From: Chlorophyllum brunneum
Taxonomy: Eukaryota; Basidiomycota; Agaricomycetes; Agaricales; Agaricaceae
Direction: 5' to 3'
DNA: 64,000 bases
NCBI GenBank assembly: GCA_963576785.1
Contig: OY756148.1
Location: forward strand, 1,178,001 to 1,242,000
The first letter of the stretch is position 1; every line of letters starts with the position of its first letter. The translations under genes and the position numbers were made by a program. The notes beneath the pieces were generated by a model that worked only from the letters and a program-made list of their open reading frames with translations, did not search any database and was not told where the DNA came from. Shown piece after piece: positions 59,326 to 64,000 of the stretch.

Positions 59326-62300
59326 CGTCGTCGTCGTTGCAGGGTGAGAAAGTGGAAATGGGCAGACTGAGGTCATATACCTGCCATCACCGTCATCACA
59401 ATTATGTCAGCATCTCACTTCTACTTGTATTGTACCGAAACCCCGTTTGTCATTCAAGGCGCAGGATCTTCACGATCTAGACCTCACAACCCACCATTCT
59501 TCTGCTCAGCATTGACACCAGAGATTGGACGCTAACCAGAATCCGGCTGACAATCAGCTCGCCATCTTCTCATCTGGACAGACACCCACCAATCATCTGA
59601 TTTCGATTGCTTCTTCGACTCTGCCTCCACTGTTCTATTCACACAATAAAGTTATCGGGCGGCTACAGAACATACGTGTCCTATGCCGGAAACTACATTC
59701 TCAGGCACACATGGATCAATGGCCTTCTCTGGCACAATCTCTGACACAATAAACACTTACGCAAAACTATGTCCGTTCATCCGAACATCAAAAACAGATC
59801 CCGCATCACATGCTGAACACAGATCGCAACATCAATATAGTCTATCCTCTACCCAACAGTCCGTTCACAACGATCCGTGAATACTTTACTATCCCCCCTC
59901 TCTGAGCATCTTGGATACTGTACTTTATCGACCAGCGCGCAGCGCCGTCGCTGCTATCGGTCCAATGCAAAGTATCCACGGAGCTAAAAATAGTACTTAC
60001 ATCTTCAGTATCTCGTCCGACAGCTTTTCCATCAATGTGGCAAATTTAAACATGCCCGTGACGAATAGATGCCCTTATGGTGTTGATTACAGTCGGCGGA
60101 TTACATGGCCATCGGACCTGAGTCAATCCTGATCACATTCGGGTTCGAGCAGCCCTTCAATGAGCGGTCGATGCATGGGGCGCTGAATTGGGAAGAAGAC
60201 TGCGAGGATTACAAATACGTGAAAACACAATATATGGTAAAGTGTGTGTCGGTGACACTCTAACACCCCATGGATTATCCACGAGATTCCAATATTGTGG
60301 TCAGCGAGTGGGACACATGAATGGAGACAACCGTGGACTGCTCCGACTAATCCTGACAAATAGGAACTATGAAGGCAGATGAGCATAAACAAATCTCGTA
60401 CCATGTCGCCCCCAAAGACATGTATTAATCACGGACGCTGTGTAATTTTAAAATGTTGGTATTACCCCCATACATAATTTCTATAAATATTCTACCGATG
60501 CCCCCAGACCTGCACGTTAGAGATCCACGAGGACGAGTCGACAGGAAGCTGCCCAACTTGGGAAACTGGTCGAGTCGCCAAACTGCTCTGTGACGTCATA
60601 GTTGCTCACATGGCTCGCTCCCGTGCCACAAGCTCGGCATCATGGAGATTCCCAATCCGCCAGAGCAAGTCTTCAAGCACCCATACGAACACAAAATAAT
60701 TCCATTTCTCACGAGTGCCCACTTCTCAAAGACGTGCGCGATTGCGCGTGCCAGTAGCGTCGTGTAAGCGACATTAATGACATGATGGCTAACCATAGTT
60801 AAATTGCCTGAGGGTTCCCACAGCAAGTTCCCTACCTCTCCCTCTCTCCCTCATCGTTGCCATCTGAATATTGGCAACCTACTGGGCGCAGCTGAAAACA
60901 AACACGGACTCTGATGGATCGTGGTCCAAGGCGCATCCCGTTTAACGTCCAGATGCTTGCTCTTTAGCTTTCAAGCTATTAAACTTGCTCGAAAGCATGG
61001 TGTGAACTTCATTCGTGTCTCTTGCGTGGGGGAAACTTCAACCAAGCCTCTGGAATCGGCACATCTTCCCCAAGGGAGGAATTTCAGTTGACTGACCAGG
61101 TGCCCCTCATACAGCTGTTGTGTCCCAAGCTTCTACCAAGCTTCTGTATGCTCATGGGCAACCGCGGGCCCTACTTTAGCTATCCGAGGCTTGCGCAGAC
61201 TATTTCGTGACTAGATGCCCACATTAAATAATCCCTTTCGGGTCGCTGGAGCCTCCGATACCTGAGGTCAACACAACCCCATTCTGGATCGTTTTCTGCG
61301 CGGTACTCGCCTGTAAGTTACCGCCATTCTCAAGTGGGTCCGAAATCTGCACCAGTTCTTTCTTTCCGCTAGTAGGGAATTCAACATCTCTCCATCCCCC
61401 AACCACCTCCCCAAGACCGTCCCCATGGATCAAAAAGTTAACAAGGCCTCTCCGGGGCTCTCTAAGTCCTGGGACATCTCGTGAGTTTGTTGCACGAGTG
61501 GGGTCTCCCTCGACCAGCCCAGGCCGCGGTGAAGGTCCTACTGCCGTCAACCCAAGGTATGCTTAGCCCCTAAGGAGTAATACCCAGAACAGCGATTCAG
61601 AAGCCCGTTGTAACCCCCGGTTTATCTCACCTTCCATCTGCGGCTCAAGACATTGCTGATATCTACTTTCTGCAGAGTCATACCGCCCAGAGAATGGGCG
61701 CACCCATAAACTCCGTCGGCCCTTTTCTCTTCCAATCACTGATCGAATATTCTCCCCTTCATGCCCATACACTATCCCCTTAAAGGGACCTATCACGAGG
61801 ACACCTTTCGCGGAAGGGACATTTGCCTTGCCGGTGGAAGTGCAGAGATTTTTGTGCCGTTCCCAAGAAGCCGCCCGACAGGAGGAGAGGGTAAAGAATA
61901 TGCGACTTTAGTGTTAGCAACCTCAATACGCCACTCGAAGATGACCAGGAAATACTCTATCAATAGGTTAACACCCTTAAATTTTCGTACTTCGTCGACC
62001 GTTTCCACGAATTAGCGGAGCCCGGTGACGGGCCACCTTCGAAAGCGAACACTTATCTAGTGGCATGGATGTCACATCTTTTGTTCGTGTTCACATCGGA
62101 TACTCCCTAAAGACGACCAAAATTAAACCGTCACACTTTTGCTTCAGCTTTGATACTGGTCACTCGACTGTGGAATGAAGTATTCCTCAGGCTCAGCTCT
62201 CTTAGTAAATCTCAAGGACAAGCACGCGTAAGTTATTTCGACCTGAGCCACCTGAATTCAGTCTCAAAAATGAAAATTTCCTGTACAACTCGGGGACGGT

Positions 62301-64000
62301 CGGCACTGCCTACTTCATTCATAAGCTAGCGTGACGTCGGAAATAACCCACTAGATTTAATGATTCACTGCTTCCACTATGTCACACTGCACGCCACCAA
62401 GTGATATCGTCGATCATCACTGCCTCGAGGTTTTTCGGCTTCATGTCAGCCCCATGCATGCTTGTAACCATTTTACTATCATACAATGGTGGCCAGGTGG
62501 GGTTCCGGTATAGTAATTAGGTGGCAAACATATTCATTTTTCTTGGGAGAATGACCCAATTTACATGGGTGATAATTCGGCCTTCTTATTATAGAATAAG
62601 AGTTGGGACACTTCCGGGGTATGACGATGCCATTCATGGAATTATCGTATTTGTGGTGCGTTTCCGTTGGTTTAAATTTTCAAAGCTTGGCTGGAGCGCG
62701 GCCAGGATCGGGCAAATGGCTCGCTCATAAATTATAGACCTATTCAATGGATAGAACCACTCATTTCACGCGAGGTTTGACAACCAGCGGCTTGATTCCT
62801 GAAAGGGAGTAACTCTGGCGTGGTACCACCGTGCCGCCTCGTGATTGTGGCGGCATCATGGGTCATTACACCAAAAAAAATATAAGCAGTGTAATAGTAT
62901 TCAGTAGGCCCTCCATAAGCGGCCGGTTGTGACGCGACCCTAATTCTTGAGTAATTATTCCGCGAAGAACATTTGAGCTGCGAAGACTGACTACTATTTC
63001 GTTCCTGAACCACCATTAAGGACCCTCCCTGTAACAGCCATCATGGTCACCCCCGGATCTCGCAGCCGTTTCCGATGCATTGCTGCGGTGGGAGAGGGAG
63101 GTTGTAGGGCTGTCTGCTCTAAGAGTCTGAGCCACTTCTCCGTGGGGTGACTCTATCTTCGTCACCTCTATAGCTTCAAGCGATTGAAGTGAGTCCAGGC
63201 TTGGAATTACTGAAGCACGAGGCTCGGAGACCCAGATACACTGACCGATCCTGTGAATGTCGAAGCTTCAACGGGTTCATGCTGTCAAGATTCTGCCAAC
63301 TTCCCTGTGATTGGGGGCAATCACTGACACGAAGACGTAATGTAGATGCAGCCTACAAGGATGGTCGACACATTGTGCCCGAACCACCAAAAACGAGAGT
63401 GATAAGCTCAACAGGCATGGAGCTTTCAAAAAACCGCTGGTTGGTAATCGTATCCTCCTTTCCAAAGGCAAAATGTGAACCCCGGCCACACGCGGTTTAA
63501 GTGAGCACTGCTGATGTCTGCGACCCTGGTTGATGGAGCCACAACAGGGACAGAGCAATGATTCTGAGCATACCGACCAAGAAGCTCGACTTGCAGTCGC
63601 GGTCACCGCTACCCTATTCAAGCCAAACGCGAATGAAACTCCCCTGAAGGAAGGAAATGGTAACGTGATGGTGGTCATGATCTCCGTTTTCGGGCTATGG
63701 CTTCAGGTTGGCGCTAGATCGTAAGGGTGATATCTGGTGATTTAATGATTTATACTATGGTAGCTAAACCGAAAAATACCCGGTTGAGAAATGATGGGTG
63801 AATTAATTAGCTTTCAAGAATATTGATGGGCCTATCTCCCAAGTGTTGTTTTTCGGGGAAAATAGAGGACGAGAACCACCCCATTCCATATCTGCTACCC
63901 CTTAAATTCCTACCTTTACCCCAAGGAATGCCAGATTCCTTTCAATATAATGCTGAAACTTGGGTGCCCTACTTCCAAGTGTGCTCTGCCATTTAGCTCG
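59326..64000. other. Gene-poor right end, no supportable gene
   Basis: Nearly 4.7 kb in which no open frame exceeds about 135 codons and no family is recognised on either strand. Possible fragments exist (61224-61550 and 61793-62008 minus, 62521-62730 plus), but they are not chained. Around 60975-61020 one plus frame reads KLARKHGVNFIRVSC, which could be chance or a relic. I saw no terminal repeats or transposase. It may contain decayed genes or mobile-element remains too diverged for reading by eye. Confidence 0.4.

Noticed and set aside
60140..60170. Sequence gggttcgagcagccc resembling a tRNA T-loop.
   Set aside because: No acceptor or anticodon stems could be folded around it by eye.

Overview
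The window is nuclear DNA of a filamentous basidiomycete, most likely an Agaricomycete (mushroom-forming fungus). The evidence is dense genes on both strands, each cut by many introns of about 45-70 bases with GT/AG ends, together with families typical of these fungi: F-box-like proteins, DUF6533 membrane proteins, MYND-finger proteins, the secreted 'glycopeptide' family and GH115 glucuronidases. All identifications come from reading translations and joining exons by eye; nothing was searched against a database. The organism fits a plant-litter or wood decayer.

Layout, left to right. 1-5.9 kb: a decayed F-box/LRR gene, a small SRPBCC-fold gene and an apparently empty stretch. 5.95-8.1 kb: a complete ten-exon FAD-dependent halogenase. 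8.8-14.3 kb: two DUF6533 seven-helix-type genes pointing towards each other, with the choline-phosphate cytidylyltransferase gene between them. 15.1-18.2 kb: a cytosolic GH31 alpha-xylosidase. 18.7-24.1 kb: an Ish1/Msc1 stress-type protein and a long MAP-kinase-phosphatase-like protein (rhodanese plus dual-specificity phosphatase). 24.4-27.2 kb: a MYND-finger gene broken by a poly(A)-tailed insertion with target-site duplications, a nonsense codon at the first zinc ligand and an upstream frame slip. 27.7-32.4 kb: two unassigned genes, then more than 3 kb with little readable. 32.4-38.1 kb: a Nudix hydrolase, two tandem Cdc20/Fizzy-like WD40 genes that both end in Ile-Arg, and a small single-pass membrane protein. 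38.6-49.2 kb: two tandem GH115 xylan alpha-glucuronidases flanking a small secreted glycopeptide-like gene. 49.6-59.3 kb: the Hsp70 exchange factor FES1 with a 5' frame break, a multi-pass membrane protein with a Ser-rich tail, an unassigned gene, a large integral membrane protein and a long Ser/Pro-rich conserved protein. 59.4-64 kb: no gene that I can support.

Together the genes suggest two themes. One is hemicellulose use: two secreted enzymes that remove glucuronic acid from xylan, and an intracellular alpha-xylosidase for imported xylose-bearing oligosaccharides. The other is accessory chemistry: the halogenase with a neighbouring SRPBCC protein, but no backbone synthase is visible. The rest is housekeeping (lipid synthesis, chaperone cycle, signalling). 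The most unusual local features are the multiply broken MYND gene, the tandem pair of APC/C-activator-like genes, the intron present in only one GH115 copy, and the duplicated splice acceptor in FES1. I found no clear evidence of a wholly new system.
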